A stretch of 64,000 nt of DNA from Arcanobacterium pluranimalium (GTDB lineage: Bacteria; Actinomycetota; Actinomycetes; Actinomycetales; Actinomycetaceae): the NCBI RefSeq assembly GCF_016907845.1, contig NZ_JAFBCS010000001.1:124001-188000 (forward strand), read 5' to 3'. The translations under genes and the position numbers were made by a program. How positions within the stretch are numbered: the first letter of the stretch is position 1; each line of letters starts with the position of its first letter. The notes under the pieces are model-generated. The model was not told the DNA's origin and did no database searches. It saw only the letters and a list, made by a program, of their open reading frames with translations. Below, one piece after another: positions 45,887-55,078 of this stretch.

Positions 45887-48617
45887 GCTCATTTTCCTTA
45901 GCTGCCTTGAATCCCGTATCTTTCGCCACCCTGAGACTCAACACAAAAGTGGCGCCACCACACGGCGTCTCCTCAATTGTGAGGTCGCCGCCCATCTCCT
46001 GCGCAAAACCGTGGGCAACAGCTAATCCCAGCCCGAGTCCAGCTTGCCGGTCAGAAATATTATGGAACGGAGTGAAAAGGTCATCCCATTTCTCCCGCGG
46101 TATTCCTGGCCCGTGATCCACGATCCGCACTTCCACGGTATCCCAGACAGCACCAGCCACTATACGAATTCGCGAATCTGGCGCGTGACGCCGGCAGTTA
46201 TTTACCAGATTCGCCAAAACTCGCTGTATCAGACCCGGATCCCCTTCCACCAAAGGGAGGTCTTCAGGGAGGTCGACGTCGATCCAGGCAGCAGCGTCGT
46301 TAAGCTCGCGTAGCATTGCGTCAACGACGTCGCCAACGTCGATGGCCACCCGATGTATCCGCACCGCATTTGAATTTAGCCTGCTCATATCAAGCAAATT
46401 TCCAACAACAATATCGAGGTTATCGGTCGATGCGCACAGGCTCTCGATCAATTCGCGCTGATCTTCATTCGACAACTGAATATCGTCCAGTGCCAATGTT
46501 GATGCGGCGGCTTTAATAGCAGCTAGCGGTGTGCGCAAATCGTGTGAAACTGCCGCTAATACAGCACTTCCCACCCGGTTACCTGCCTCAAGGGCAGCTG
46601 TTGCTCTGCGCATTGCATCAATTTCTTGCCGGTCGAGAATAATCACAATGCGCGGCCCGTGAGCTTCAATAATTTCGATGTCCTCAGCGGTAAGTGCTCT
46701 GCCCTGCGTCACAAATCGCATCGTATCGTCGATGGTAATTTTTGTTTGAGATGCCGATGCTTCAGACACTATTGGCTTCTCGAGAGCCGTCTCCTGCTCT
46801 GGATTGGACGAAGAATCTACCCCACAGTTTTGGCTGCCAATTCGAGCACGATTACTCGACGCAACGGTTATCCAGCGGTTATAGCGCTTGTCATAGCGTT
46901 GTAGATCAACCGCTTCAAGGGTGAACGTTTCCCGCAAGCGTTCCAATAAGCCACGCAGATCATCACCACCCGAGATAACACCTGAGGCGAGGTCTGCTAG
47001 CAAAGTGGCGCGACGCTGCGCTCGCGCCGCGAGCGCAGCGCGCCGATCTGCAATATCAACAACCCACGCCACCGCCGAAGCAATCACGAAAAAGAGCACA
47101 ATCTGAGCAATATTCACCGGTTCAGTGATAGTTAGGGTGTGTACAGGCGGGGTATAAAACCAGTTCACGAGAAAGGAAACCAGCAGCACAGACACTATCC
47201 CTGGCCATAAACCACCCAGCAGTGTTGTAAAAACAACCACGGTCAAATTACTGAGTAATATCGTGCTCAAGTATTCTTCTGAGGGGTTCCACAGTGAAAC
47301 AAGTCCCGCTAGCACTACTGGTCCCACTACTGCTACCAGCCAACTCATCGCTCGGCGCAATGTTGACCTCGTGTAACGCTGCTCAATGAGCTTTTCCCTT
47401 GTTGATCGATGCGCAGGTTCTGCCGAAACGATGTGCACATCGATGCCTTTTGCGGCTTTGATCAGCCTTTTTGAGGTCAAACCGCCAACGAAGCCCACCG
47501 CGCGTCGCGAAAGACCAACCACGAGTTGTGAGGCATTAACGCTGCGTGCGAAATCAACGAGAGTTGCGGCGACGTCGTCTCCCACGATCAGCCGCCACTG
47601 CGCTCCTAAAGACTCCGTAAGCTCTTGCAGCCTTTCCAAATGGTCGCTATTCGCAAGGCGAATCCCGTCTCCGCTGGCCACATGCACCACGATCATCTCC
47701 CCTTCAGGAATACGACCAATAATGCGCGCCCCACGGCGAATGAGTGTCTCATCTCCTGGCAATCCACGAACGGCCACGATGAGACGCTCGCGAGCAGGCC
47801 AATTGTCGGTGATCTCTTTTGCCGCCCGATATTTGGCAAGCCCTTCATCGACGCGATCTGCCAGCCACAGTAACGCAAGTTCGCGCAGTGCAGAGAGGTT
47901 TCCGAGCCGAAAATAATTTGAAAGCGCTGCTTCGATTTGCTCCGCGCGATAGATATCGCCTTTTGAAAGACGAATCCGCAGCGCATCCGGGGTGAGGTCA
48001 ATCAATTCGATCTCGTCTGCATTGCGTAACACGTGGTCAGGCACGGTCTCGCGTTGGCGGGTACCAGTTACGGCAGCGACGACGTCGTTCAGCGATTCGA
48101 TGTGCTGCACGTTCAGCGTGGAGACGACGTCGATACCGGCATCGAGCAGGCGTTCGACGTCGTGCCACCGCTTTGTTTGAGTAGCTTCTGTGGCGGGACT
48201 TGGCGCGCTCGCCGTCGTCGTGGGATCTGGCGCAACCGCGCTCGCCGTCGTCGCGCTCGTGCTCTTACTCATGCTCGTGTTCGTGACCGCAGCCGTCGTC
48301 GTCTTTGGTGCCTTTGGCGAAACTACTACCGTATGCGCCAGCTCGTCGACCAAAACCACTTCGGGAGCAGCTGCTATACACGCATCGACGTCTAGCTCAC
48401 CGAAGGTGGATTGCCCAATGCGTATTTCTTTGCGGGGCATCACCGTTAGGCCGTCGATGAGCGCTTTCGTATGGGGGCGGCCATGATCTTCGACGACGCC
48501 CACAATCACTTTCGTGCCGCGAGCCGATACTTCGTGTGCTTCGCGAAGCATGGTGTACGTCTTTCCAACTCCCGGAGCGAATCCGAGATAGACCTTGAGC
48601 CGCCCGCGTTCTACCAT
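45864..48617 (-). CDS. kdpD: Potassium-sensing histidine kinase KdpD
   Basis: 917 residues. The N-terminal KdpD domain has Walker A APGVGKT (14-20) and Walker B VVLVDELAHT (87-96). The Usp domain is near 250-370, four membrane helices near 400-500 (DUF4118), and HisKA with phospho-acceptor His692 in VSHDLRTPLAAIK. The HATPase domain ends with PGIPREKWDDLFTPFHN and GLGLGLAVAHGFAQEMGG. Right after Walker B, where the family normally reads NVPGSRHPKRWQDV, a Thr/Ala/Ser/Pro-rich insertion of ~50 residues (97-148) appears before KRWHDVERLL. It senses potassium or turgor and controls KdpE. Confidence 0.93.
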   Translation of the reverse strand: MVERGRLKVYLGFAPGVGKTYTMLREAHEVSARGTKVIVGVVEDHGRPHTKALIDGLTVMPRKEIRIGQSTFGELDVDACIAAAPEVVLVDELAHTVVVSPKAPKTTTAAVTNTSMSKSTSATTASAVAPDPTTTASAPSPATEATQTKRWHDVERLLDAGIDVVSTLNVQHIESLNDVVAAVTGTRQRETVPDHVLRNADEIELIDLTPDALRIRLSKGDIYRAEQIEAALSNYFRLGNLSALRELALLWLADRVDEGLAKYRAAKEITDNWPARERLIVAVRGLPGDETLIRRGARIIGRIPEGEMIVVHVASGDGIRLANSDHLERLQELTESLGAQWRLIVGDDVAATLVDFARSVNASQLVVGLSRRAVGFVGGLTSKRLIKAAKGIDVHIVSAEPAHRSTREKLIEQRYTRSTLRRAMSWLVAVVGPVVLAGLVSLWNPSEEYLSTILLSNLTVVVFTTLLGGLWPGIVSVLLVSFLVNWFYTPPVHTLTITEPVNIAQIVLFFVIASAVAWVVDIADRRAALAARAQRRATLLADLASGVISGGDDLRGLLERLRETFTLEAVDLQRYDKRYNRWITVASSNRARIGSQNCGVDSSSNPEQETALEKPIVSEASASQTKITIDDTMRFVTQGRALTAEDIEIIEAHGPRIVIILDRQEIDAMRRATAALEAGNRVGSAVLAAVSHDLRTPLAAIKAAASTLALDDIQLSNEDQRELIESLCASTDNLDIVVGNLLDMSRLNSNAVRIHRVAIDVGDVVDAMLRELNDAAAWIDVDLPEDLPLVEGDPGLIQRVLANLVNNCRRHAPDSRIRIVAGAVWDTVEVRIVDHGPGIPREKWDDLFTPFHNISDRQAGLGLGLAVAHGFAQEMGGDLTIEETPCGGATFVLSLRVAKDTGFKAAKENEHGKNIGC

Positions 48618-48685
48618 GCGCTACTTCTTTCGCATAAAAATGCATACTCCAGACAAATCGCTCGTACAACGACCACGGTTTTACC

Positions 48686-49288
48686 CTACTCCTTGCCACT
48701 TCCAGCCACCATATCCAAGGCGTAATTCAAAGTCGTCACATTGACGATCTGCCCGTCTGCGTACCCATTAAATACCCGCTCTACCTGGCTATTTACAATC
48801 TGTTCGAGTTTTTCGCGAGTCATTTTGCGCTCAAGCGCCACCCGAGCTACCTGTAAGCGCGCATAGTTGAGCGAAATATGCGGGTCGAGACCAGAGCCCG
48901 ACGCCGTCACCGCATCTACCGGAACGCTTTCTTCTCGAACCTGCTCACGTTGCGCAATATCTCGACGCCGTTGCGCCAGCATATCGCGCAGCTCGGTACT
49001 CCCCGGGGAAAGATTCGAGGACCCCGATTGCATCGGATCCCATCCATCACCGGCATGCGACGGGCGATAGTAGAAGTACCCAGGCTTCGACACCGGCTGA
49101 GCGAGCAATGTCGATCCAACGACCTGCGCGTCTGCATTGCGCGTCAAGAGCGAACCTTGCGCCTTATCTGCAAAAACCTGCGCCACCCCCACAAATACCA
49201 GTGGATATATCACACCCAGCAACACTGTAAAGGCGATAAACATTTTCGTGGCAGTGAGCGCCACACGCTTCATTCTACTGAGCGACAT
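48686..49288 (-). CDS. kdpC: Potassium-transporting ATPase subunit C
   Basis: 200 residues with one N-terminal membrane helix (KMFIAFTVLLGVIYPLVFVG) and the KdpC extracytoplasmic domain (STLLAQPVSKPGYFYYRPS, SASNLS-like SGSSNLSPGSTEL, SGSGLDPHISLNYARLQVAR). It assists KdpB nucleotide binding and complex assembly. ATG 49288 has AGGAGG five to six nucleotides upstream; the GTG at 49303 is less likely. Confidence 0.93.
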   Translation of the reverse strand: MSLSRMKRVALTATKMFIAFTVLLGVIYPLVFVGVAQVFADKAQGSLLTRNADAQVVGSTLLAQPVSKPGYFYYRPSHAGDGWDPMQSGSSNLSPGSTELRDMLAQRRRDIAQREQVREESVPVDAVTASGSGLDPHISLNYARLQVARVALERKMTREKLEQIVNSQVERVFNGYADGQIVNVTTLNYALDMVAGSGKE

Positions 49289-49360
49289 CACGCCCTCCTT
49301 CACTAATCACAGATCCGCGGCCACGGATCACTAAACCCCAATGCACGAACTCGTCCATCG

Positions 49361-51610
49361 CTAAATCCCAAGCCCAACGCCGACCACCAGATCGATAATT
49401 TTGATTCCAATAAACGGAGCCACAAGGCCACCCAATCCAAATATGGCCAAATTACGAGCTAAAAGATTTGCAGCCGAACCGGGACGATACTTCACACCGC
49501 GCAAAGAAAGCGGTATCAACGCCACAATAATCAGCGCATTAAATATCACGGCAGAAAGAATTGCCGATTCTGAGCTGTGCAAATGCATCACATTCAGAAT
49601 CTCCAGACCCGGAAAAGCAGCCACAAACATCGCCGGAATAATCGCAAAATATTTGGCAACGTCATTCGCGATAGAGAAAGTGGTGAGCGCTCCACGCGTA
49701 ATGAGGAGCTGCTTTCCAATATGAACAATATCGATCAGTTTGGTGGGATCAGAGTCAAGATCAACCATATTCCCAGCTTCTTTCGCGGCCGACGTGCCGG
49801 TATTCATCGCCACTCCCACATCTGCTTGGGCAAGCGCAGGAGCGTCGTTGGTTCCGTCGCCAGTCATCGCAACCATGTGCCCACCAGCTTGTTCGCGCTT
49901 AATGAGAGCCATTTTGTCGTCCGGAGTAGCCTCGGCGAGCACGTCGTCGACGCCGGCCTCACGAGCTATCGCCCGCGCCGTCAGTTCGTTATCGCCCGTG
50001 ATCATCACAGTACGAATACCCATTGTGCGCAGCTGCGCGAAACGCTCAGCAACGCCGTCTTTGACGATGTCTTTCAAATGCACAATCCCCAGCATTCGGG
50101 CGACGACGATATCAGGCAATTCGCCAGAGCCACACGTTTCGCTATTGGGCTGTTTCGTTTCAATCTCTGCTACGCCTAGTGCAGTTCCGCCGCTACGACT
50201 TATGCTCTCAACTAATTCTTCGCACTGCTCAGGCACAGCGTTACCACTGCGGGCAACAAGAGCGAGAATCTCTTTTGCTGCGCCTTTAACTATGCCCGTT
50301 GCTGTGTCTTGCTTGCCTGCACCTACAGTAGCGTCGCTGTTGTTGGTGTTCTCTTGATTAGTGCCAACATGAGCGCCGAGACTTGCATCGCCACTTGCAT
50401 CGAAACTTGCGCAAAAACCGGAACTCGTATCGAAGAGTACGCCACTCATCCTCGTCTTTGCAGTAAACGGGATAAATCGAGCAAAACGGTAGTCTCTATC
50501 ATGCAGTTCAGGTGCTCCCAATTCTCGGGCTAACTTCATAATTGAACGCCCCTCAGGAGTTTCATCAGCTGCCGAAGCAAGCTGGCAAGCGCGTGCCAAA
50601 TCTGCTTGCACAATGCCAGGAGCAGGCTCAAAAGCTACCGCCTGCCTGTCGCCAACAGTGATAGTGCCCGTTTTATCCAGCAGCAATGTGGAGACGTCGC
50701 CCGCCGCTTCAACGGCGCGTCCAGACATTGCCAACACATTATGCTGCACCAAACGATCCATACCAGCGATACCGATGGCCGAAAGTAACGCGCCAATCGT
50801 CGTCGGAATCAAACAGATCAACAGCGCAACGTAGACGATCGGCGTCAAACGCACCCCGGCGAACGCCGCAGCTGGCCCTAAACCAATAACTACCACCAGA
50901 AATATCAACGAAAGCACGATCAGCAAAATCGACAACGCCATTTCGTTGGGTGTTTTCTTCCGAGAAGCACCCTCAACTAAAGCAATCATTCGATCAATGA
51001 AGCTCTCACCTGGTTTGCTGCTCACACGCACGGCTATTTGATCCGAGAGCACGCGAGTTCCACCAGTGACGGCGCAACGGTCACCGCCCGCTTCCCGGAT
51101 AACCGGCGCAGATTCCCCAGTAACCGCAGATTCATCTACACTCGCAGCCCCGAAAATGACGTCGCCATCAGCAGGAATTTGCTCGCCGGCGCTCACGAGC
51201 ACGACGTCGCCCACCCGCAAATCTTCGGAGGGGAAAGGCTCGGTGCAAAAATTTTCCACATCCGTCGTTGCTTGCGCATTCACCACACGGTTGGCAATAA
51301 GGCTGGTGCGCGTCGCCCGCAAGGAAGCAGCCTGCGCTTTTCCACGACCTTCCGCAATAGCTTCGGCCAAAGTAGCGAAAAACGCTGTAAACCACAGCCA
51401 CGCCGTAATCGACCACGAGAACACCGAGGGATGCAATATCGCTAATACCAGCGTAAATGCTGCTCCTACTTCCACTAAAAACATGACCGGGGTGTAGATA
51501 AGCGCACGCGGATCAAGTTTGCGCACTGCCATAGGAATCGCTTCCCACGCCTGCCTGGCAAGTGCGGATTTTTTGCCGTTTTTCTGGTTCGTCGAATTTG
51601 AATTGTTCAT
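49361..51610 (-). CDS. kdpB: Potassium-transporting ATPase ATP-binding subunit B
   Basis: 749-residue P-type ATPase. TGES (164-167) in the actuator domain, phosphorylation Asp312 in DKTGTIT, nucleotide domain [10 protein letters not shown], and [20 protein letters not shown] hinge motif are all present. A Ser/Gly/Asn/Thr-rich insertion of ~43 residues (396-438) interrupts the nucleotide-binding domain. It hydrolyses ATP to drive K+ uptake through KdpA. ATG 51610 overlaps the kdpA stop by four nucleotides; a longer open frame to 51844 lies within kdpA and is rejected. Confidence 0.95.
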   Translation of the reverse strand: MNNSNSTNQKNGKKSALARQAWEAIPMAVRKLDPRALIYTPVMFLVEVGAAFTLVLAILHPSVFSWSITAWLWFTAFFATLAEAIAEGRGKAQAASLRATRTSLIANRVVNAQATTDVENFCTEPFPSEDLRVGDVVLVSAGEQIPADGDVIFGAASVDESAVTGESAPVIREAGGDRCAVTGGTRVLSDQIAVRVSSKPGESFIDRMIALVEGASRKKTPNEMALSILLIVLSLIFLVVVIGLGPAAAFAGVRLTPIVYVALLICLIPTTIGALLSAIGIAGMDRLVQHNVLAMSGRAVEAAGDVSTLLLDKTGTITVGDRQAVAFEPAPGIVQADLARACQLASAADETPEGRSIMKLARELGAPELHDRDYRFARFIPFTAKTRMSGVLFDTSSGFCASFDASGDASLGAHVGTNQENTNNSDATVGAGKQDTATGIVKGAAKEILALVARSGNAVPEQCEELVESISRSGGTALGVAEIETKQPNSETCGSGELPDIVVARMLGIVHLKDIVKDGVAERFAQLRTMGIRTVMITGDNELTARAIAREAGVDDVLAEATPDDKMALIKREQAGGHMVAMTGDGTNDAPALAQADVGVAMNTGTSAAKEAGNMVDLDSDPTKLIDIVHIGKQLLITRGALTTFSIANDVAKYFAIIPAMFVAAFPGLEILNVMHLHSSESAILSAVIFNALIIVALIPLSLRGVKYRPGSAANLLARNLAIFGLGGLVAPFIGIKIIDLVVGVGLGI

Positions 51611-53250
51611 AGTACAGCCTCCGCAATTGGGCCGAGCACAAGGGTGGGGAGGAAAGTTAATGCGCCAACTATCAGACAAATTCCTACCACTACCGCAATG
51701 AATAAAGGTCGATGAGTTGGCAGTGTGCCAGCAGTTTCGGGAATTGCGTTGGCGCGTGAAAATCTTCCGGCCAGCGCAAGCGCGAAGACGATTGGCAAAA
51801 AACGCCCCAAAAACATCGCCACTGCCAGCGAAATCGTGAGCCAAGGAGCGTCGGCATGGATGCCAGCAAAAGCTGAACCGTTATTATTCGAGGCGCTCGT
51901 AAAGGCATAGACGAGTTCCGTGAAACCGTGCGGGCCGCCAGTAGACAGCGCTTGGCGTATCCCAGGAATTACCGTCGATACACCCACCCCGGCGATCACC
52001 AAAACTGGCATAACCAGGATAAATAGCGACACCAAGGTGATCTCCGGAACTTGAATCCGCTTGCCCAAAAATTCTGGCGTTCGCCCAACCATCAGACCCG
52101 CAATAAACACTGATAACACGAACATGATCAGCATCGTGTAGATGCCCGTACCCACGCCACCAGGCGAAAGCTCGCCCAGCATCATATTCAACGTGAGCAT
52201 TGCTCCCCCGATGGGCGAATAACTCGAGTGGGCAGAGTCGATCGCGCCTGTAGAAGTGCTGGTTGTGGCCACGGCAAAGAGCGACGACGGTGCCACACCG
52301 AAACGCAGTTCCTTCCCTTCAAGTCCACCACCAGCGGATATACCGATATGAGCTTCGGCGTAATTCACCACCGCAAGCGAAATCGCAAAAATGCTGGCCA
52401 TTACTCCTAAGACGGCGGTACCCTGCGCTTTGTGTTTCACCATCACTCCGAAAGTGCGCGTGAGGCATACCGGTATCACCAGAATCAGGAATATCTCCAT
52501 AATATTGGTGTACTCAGTGGGGTTTTCAAAAGGATGCGCTGAGTTGGCATTGAAAAATCCTCCACCATTAGTGCCCAGCTCTTTAATTGCCTCTTGGCTG
52601 GCTACCGGGCCACCCGGCAACAACTGCGAAGTTCCACTTGAGAAAGAGTGATACGACGCTGGCGCATGCAGGTTTTGCACCACACCTTGGCTGATCAAGA
52701 ACACAGTGGCGAGAGCTGCCAGTGGAAGCAACACACGAATCACGCACCGGGTGAGATCTACCCAAAAGTTGCCGATATGGCCACTCCCGCGGGTATCAGC
52801 CAAGGCACGAATCAGGGAAACCGCAACGCAAATGCCCACTCCAGCCGAGAGAAAGTTTTGTACTGCCAAGCCGAACATTTGCGAGAAGAGGGTCATCGCC
52901 GTCTCCCCGGAATAAGTTTGCCAGTTCGTATTGGTCACAAACGACACAGCCGTGTTCCACGCTTGGTCTGGTCGCATTGGTGGGACGTCAAAATGCCAGG
53001 GTAAGAATATTTGAAGCCGAATTATGAGGTATAAAGCGACGATGCAAACTATTGAAAATGCCACGACCGACTGGGCATAGCTGCGCCATCCCACGCTTTG
53101 CTGCGCGTTTATTCCGATAAGCCGGTAGAACACTTGCTCGATTCGCCAGTGTTTTTCGCTGGTGAACACACGCGCCATGTAATTTCCCAAGGGCACGTAT
53201 ACGGCAGCGAGCATTGCAAATACGATCACGTAAGGTATGTATCCGCTCAT
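51607..53250 (-). CDS. kdpA: Potassium-transporting ATPase subunit A
   Basis: 547 residues, ten or so membrane helices and four selectivity-filter repeats of the SKT superfamily, seen as [35 protein letters not shown] and related loops. It forms the high-affinity K+ channel-like subunit. It begins with ATG 53250, overlapping the kdpF stop as ATGA, and ends overlapping kdpB, so the structural genes are tightly coupled. Confidence 0.95.
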   Translation of the reverse strand: MSGYIPYVIVFAMLAAVYVPLGNYMARVFTSEKHWRIEQVFYRLIGINAQQSVGWRSYAQSVVAFSIVCIVALYLIIRLQIFLPWHFDVPPMRPDQAWNTAVSFVTNTNWQTYSGETAMTLFSQMFGLAVQNFLSAGVGICVAVSLIRALADTRGSGHIGNFWVDLTRCVIRVLLPLAALATVFLISQGVVQNLHAPASYHSFSSGTSQLLPGGPVASQEAIKELGTNGGGFFNANSAHPFENPTEYTNIMEIFLILVIPVCLTRTFGVMVKHKAQGTAVLGVMASIFAISLAVVNYAEAHIGISAGGGLEGKELRFGVAPSSLFAVATTSTSTGAIDSAHSSYSPIGGAMLTLNMMLGELSPGGVGTGIYTMLIMFVLSVFIAGLMVGRTPEFLGKRIQVPEITLVSLFILVMPVLVIAGVGVSTVIPGIRQALSTGGPHGFTELVYAFTSASNNNGSAFAGIHADAPWLTISLAVAMFLGRFLPIVFALALAGRFSRANAIPETAGTLPTHRPLFIAVVVGICLIVGALTFLPTLVLGPIAEAVL

Positions 53251-53336
53251 GAGAATCGCTCCGGATCAAATAGTGCGACCAAGAGGTAGATGACTGCGCC
53301 AACTCCAAGCACGAGCGCTGCTATTGATTCCCACAT
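53247..53336 (-). CDS. kdpF: Potassium-transporting ATPase small subunit F
   Basis: 29 residues: MWESIAALVLGVGAVIYLLV then ALFDPERFS, a single membrane helix followed by the typical LFDPERF ending of KdpF. It stabilises the KdpABC complex. It overlaps kdpA (ATGA) and the upstream small ORF (TGATG). It is below the usual size cut-off of gene finders. Confidence 0.9.
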   Translation of the reverse strand: MWESIAALVLGVGAVIYLLVALFDPERFS

Positions 53337-53581
53337 CAGCGCCTCCCCGAGTTCGTTCCGGTTGGTTTTTCACCGGGCTGAGTAGGCTGGGTAGGCTGTG
53401 CGGGTAATGCAGATCGTGCAGGTGAAGCAGATTGCGTGCACTGCACGGGTGAAGCCGATTGTGCGGATTGTGCAGAGTGCACCGCCTGTGTGGGCGATTC
53501 CGTATATAGCGAATAAATAATGGGCATGAGCACGCCACCGAGGGCGAGCGTCACGATCAACAAAAGTACATCGTAGATCAT
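53336..53581 (-). CDS. Small membrane protein at the head of the kdp operon, unknown function
   Basis: 81 residues: an N-terminal hydrophobic helix (IYDVLLLIVTLALGGVLMPI) followed by a Ser/Ala/Gln/Pro/Thr-rich tail with short repeats (SAQSAQSAS, QPTQPTQPG). I do not recognise a family. Its stop codon overlaps the kdpF start as TGATG, so it is probably translated and coupled to kdpF. ATG 53581 has no evident Shine-Dalgarno. It may be an accessory Kdp subunit or a translational leader; the low-complexity tail leaves open that only its translation matters. Confidence 0.6.
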   Translation of the reverse strand: MIYDVLLLIVTLALGGVLMPIIYSLYTESPTQAVHSAQSAQSASPVQCTQSASPARSALPAQPTQPTQPGEKPTGTNSGRR

Positions 53582-53676
53582 GATTTCATTACAACGCCGC
53601 TGCTAGCAGTACGAAATCAATCTTGACGCACTCTTAACGCGGTGTCTGACAGATCTCATTGCGGCAGGCACACATC

Positions 53677-53732
53677 TTTACCGTGATCCACAGGTGCATA
53701 TTTTTACGGTGATTCAACCGATTTACTGTGAT
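53677..53732. repeat. Three TTTACnGTGAT direct repeats upstream of kdp
   Basis: TTTACCGTGAT (53677), TTTACGGTGAT (53703) and TTTACTGTGAT (53722), start-to-start distances 26 and 19 bp, all in the same orientation. They lie 96-151 bp upstream of the first kdp operon ORF and just after the mntH stop. A binding site array for KdpE is an attractive inference. Confidence 0.7.
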
Positions 53733-53744
53733 TTAGCCAAATCT

Positions 53745-55001
53745 TCACTGCAGCGTGAGCACTACTAACCACAAGTTGAGCGCCACGATCAGCAGCGAAA
53801 CGACCACCATCAGTGAGCCGATCACACCGCCGTCGCGCCACTTTCCCATCACTTTCTCACTGCGCGTGAGCAGCGTGAGCGGAATGATCGCCATCGGTAT
53901 TCCAAACGAGAGCACTACCTGTGAGATCACGAGCGCCCAAGTAGGTTCGGCGCCCATAGCGAGAATAATAATGGCTGGAATGATCGTCACTATTCTGCGC
54001 ACATAGAGCGGCACTTGGAATTTGAGAAGCCCGCGCATAATTTCCGAGCCTGCATAAGCACCTACTGATGTGGAAGCGAGACTAGAAGCGAGGAGACCAA
54101 GTGCGAAAAGGAAGCCAATTCCTGTGCCGAAAGTTGATGAAACCGCAGCATGCGCACCCTCGATAGTGTCGGTTCCGTCCGCTCCGCGCAGTGCCGACGC
54201 AGCCAGCAGTAGCAACCCGATATTCACTACGCCTGCGAGCGCGAGGGCGCCTACTACGTCCACTTTGGAAGCGTGCAACAGCCGCCGAATTCTCGATTCG
54301 CTGTGTTCATTTCCGTAACGGTCGCCCACGAGCGAGGAATGGAGGTAGATCGCGTGCGGCATAACGGTTGCACCAAGCATCGAGGCCGCTACCAGCACCG
54401 ATTCTTGGCCTTGAAAATTGGGGATAAGCCCACGAGCCACGTCATGTGCAGCCGGCGGGCTTACAAATAGCCCTGAAAGGAAGCCGACGGCGATGATTGT
54501 AAGAAACACAATCACTGCGTTTTCGAAGATTTTTTGACCGCGGCGATCTTTGAGTACGAGAAACAGCATTGACGCAGCGCCTACGATCACGCCTCCCCAC
54601 ACGAGTGGGAGGTCAAATAGCAGATGAAGAGCTATCGCGCCGCCGATTACTTCTGCCAAATCGGTTGCGCCAGCCACGATTTCTGCCTGCAACCAGTACA
54701 GACGACGCGCGGTCGGGCGCAAGGTATCGCCTAAGTATTCCGGTATCGATTTTCCGGTTACGATTCCGAGCTTCGCCGATTGATACTGGATCAGTACCGC
54801 CATTGCCGACGCCGCTACCAACACCCACGTCAGGAGGTATCCGTACGTTGATCCCGCAGTGATATTAGCAGCTACGTTACCTGGGTCAACGTAGGCAACT
54901 GCTGCCACAAATGCTGGACCAAGCAATCCGATGATTCGGTTGGACTTCTGCTTCGTAGCGGGAGGTAGAGGCGTTTCACAAGGAGGGGTCGAGACCGGCA
55001 T
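53745..55001 (-). CDS. mntH: NRAMP-family Mn2+/Fe2+ transporter
   Basis: 418 residues, eleven membrane helices. Helix 1 carries the metal-binding DPGN motif (Asp39-Asn42 in AAVAYVDPGNVAANITAGST) and helix 6 the MPHAIYLHSSL motif with its Met. It imports divalent manganese or iron with protons. ATG 55001 is preferred because AGGTG precedes it; GTG 55007 is the alternative. It lies downstream of the GH85 gene on the same strand, 77 bp apart. Confidence 0.93.
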   Translation of the reverse strand: MPVSTPPCETPLPPATKQKSNRIIGLLGPAFVAAVAYVDPGNVAANITAGSTYGYLLTWVLVAASAMAVLIQYQSAKLGIVTGKSIPEYLGDTLRPTARRLYWLQAEIVAGATDLAEVIGGAIALHLLFDLPLVWGGVIVGAASMLFLVLKDRRGQKIFENAVIVFLTIIAVGFLSGLFVSPPAAHDVARGLIPNFQGQESVLVAASMLGATVMPHAIYLHSSLVGDRYGNEHSESRIRRLLHASKVDVVGALALAGVVNIGLLLLAASALRGADGTDTIEGAHAAVSSTFGTGIGFLFALGLLASSLASTSVGAYAGSEIMRGLLKFQVPLYVRRIVTIIPAIIILAMGAEPTWALVISQVVLSFGIPMAIIPLTLLTRSEKVMGKWRDGGVIGSLMVVVSLLIVALNLWLVVLTLQ

Positions 55002-55035
55002 ATTCACCTATTTTCGGTTGCATGAACTTTTATTT

Positions 55036-55051
55036 TCGTATGCCCGAAATT
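55036..55051. promoter_or_regulatory. Candidate metal-regulator dyad upstream of mntH
   Basis: TTTCG-GGCATA-CGAAA on the minus strand is an inverted repeat about 35 bp before the mntH start. It could be an MntR/DtxR-like operator but does not match a consensus I can state with certainty. Confidence 0.3.
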
Positions 55052-55078
55052 TTATACCTACCAGAAGAGTCTTGTATA

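Noticed and set aside
49740-50357. 205-codon plus-strand frame opposite kdpB
   Set aside because: Shadow of the kdpB frame with no independent start signal or domain.
51610-51844. N-terminal extension of kdpB
   Set aside because: The added 78 residues are Cys/Arg-rich and overlap the end of kdpA; the ATG with ATGA overlap matches the family N-terminus.
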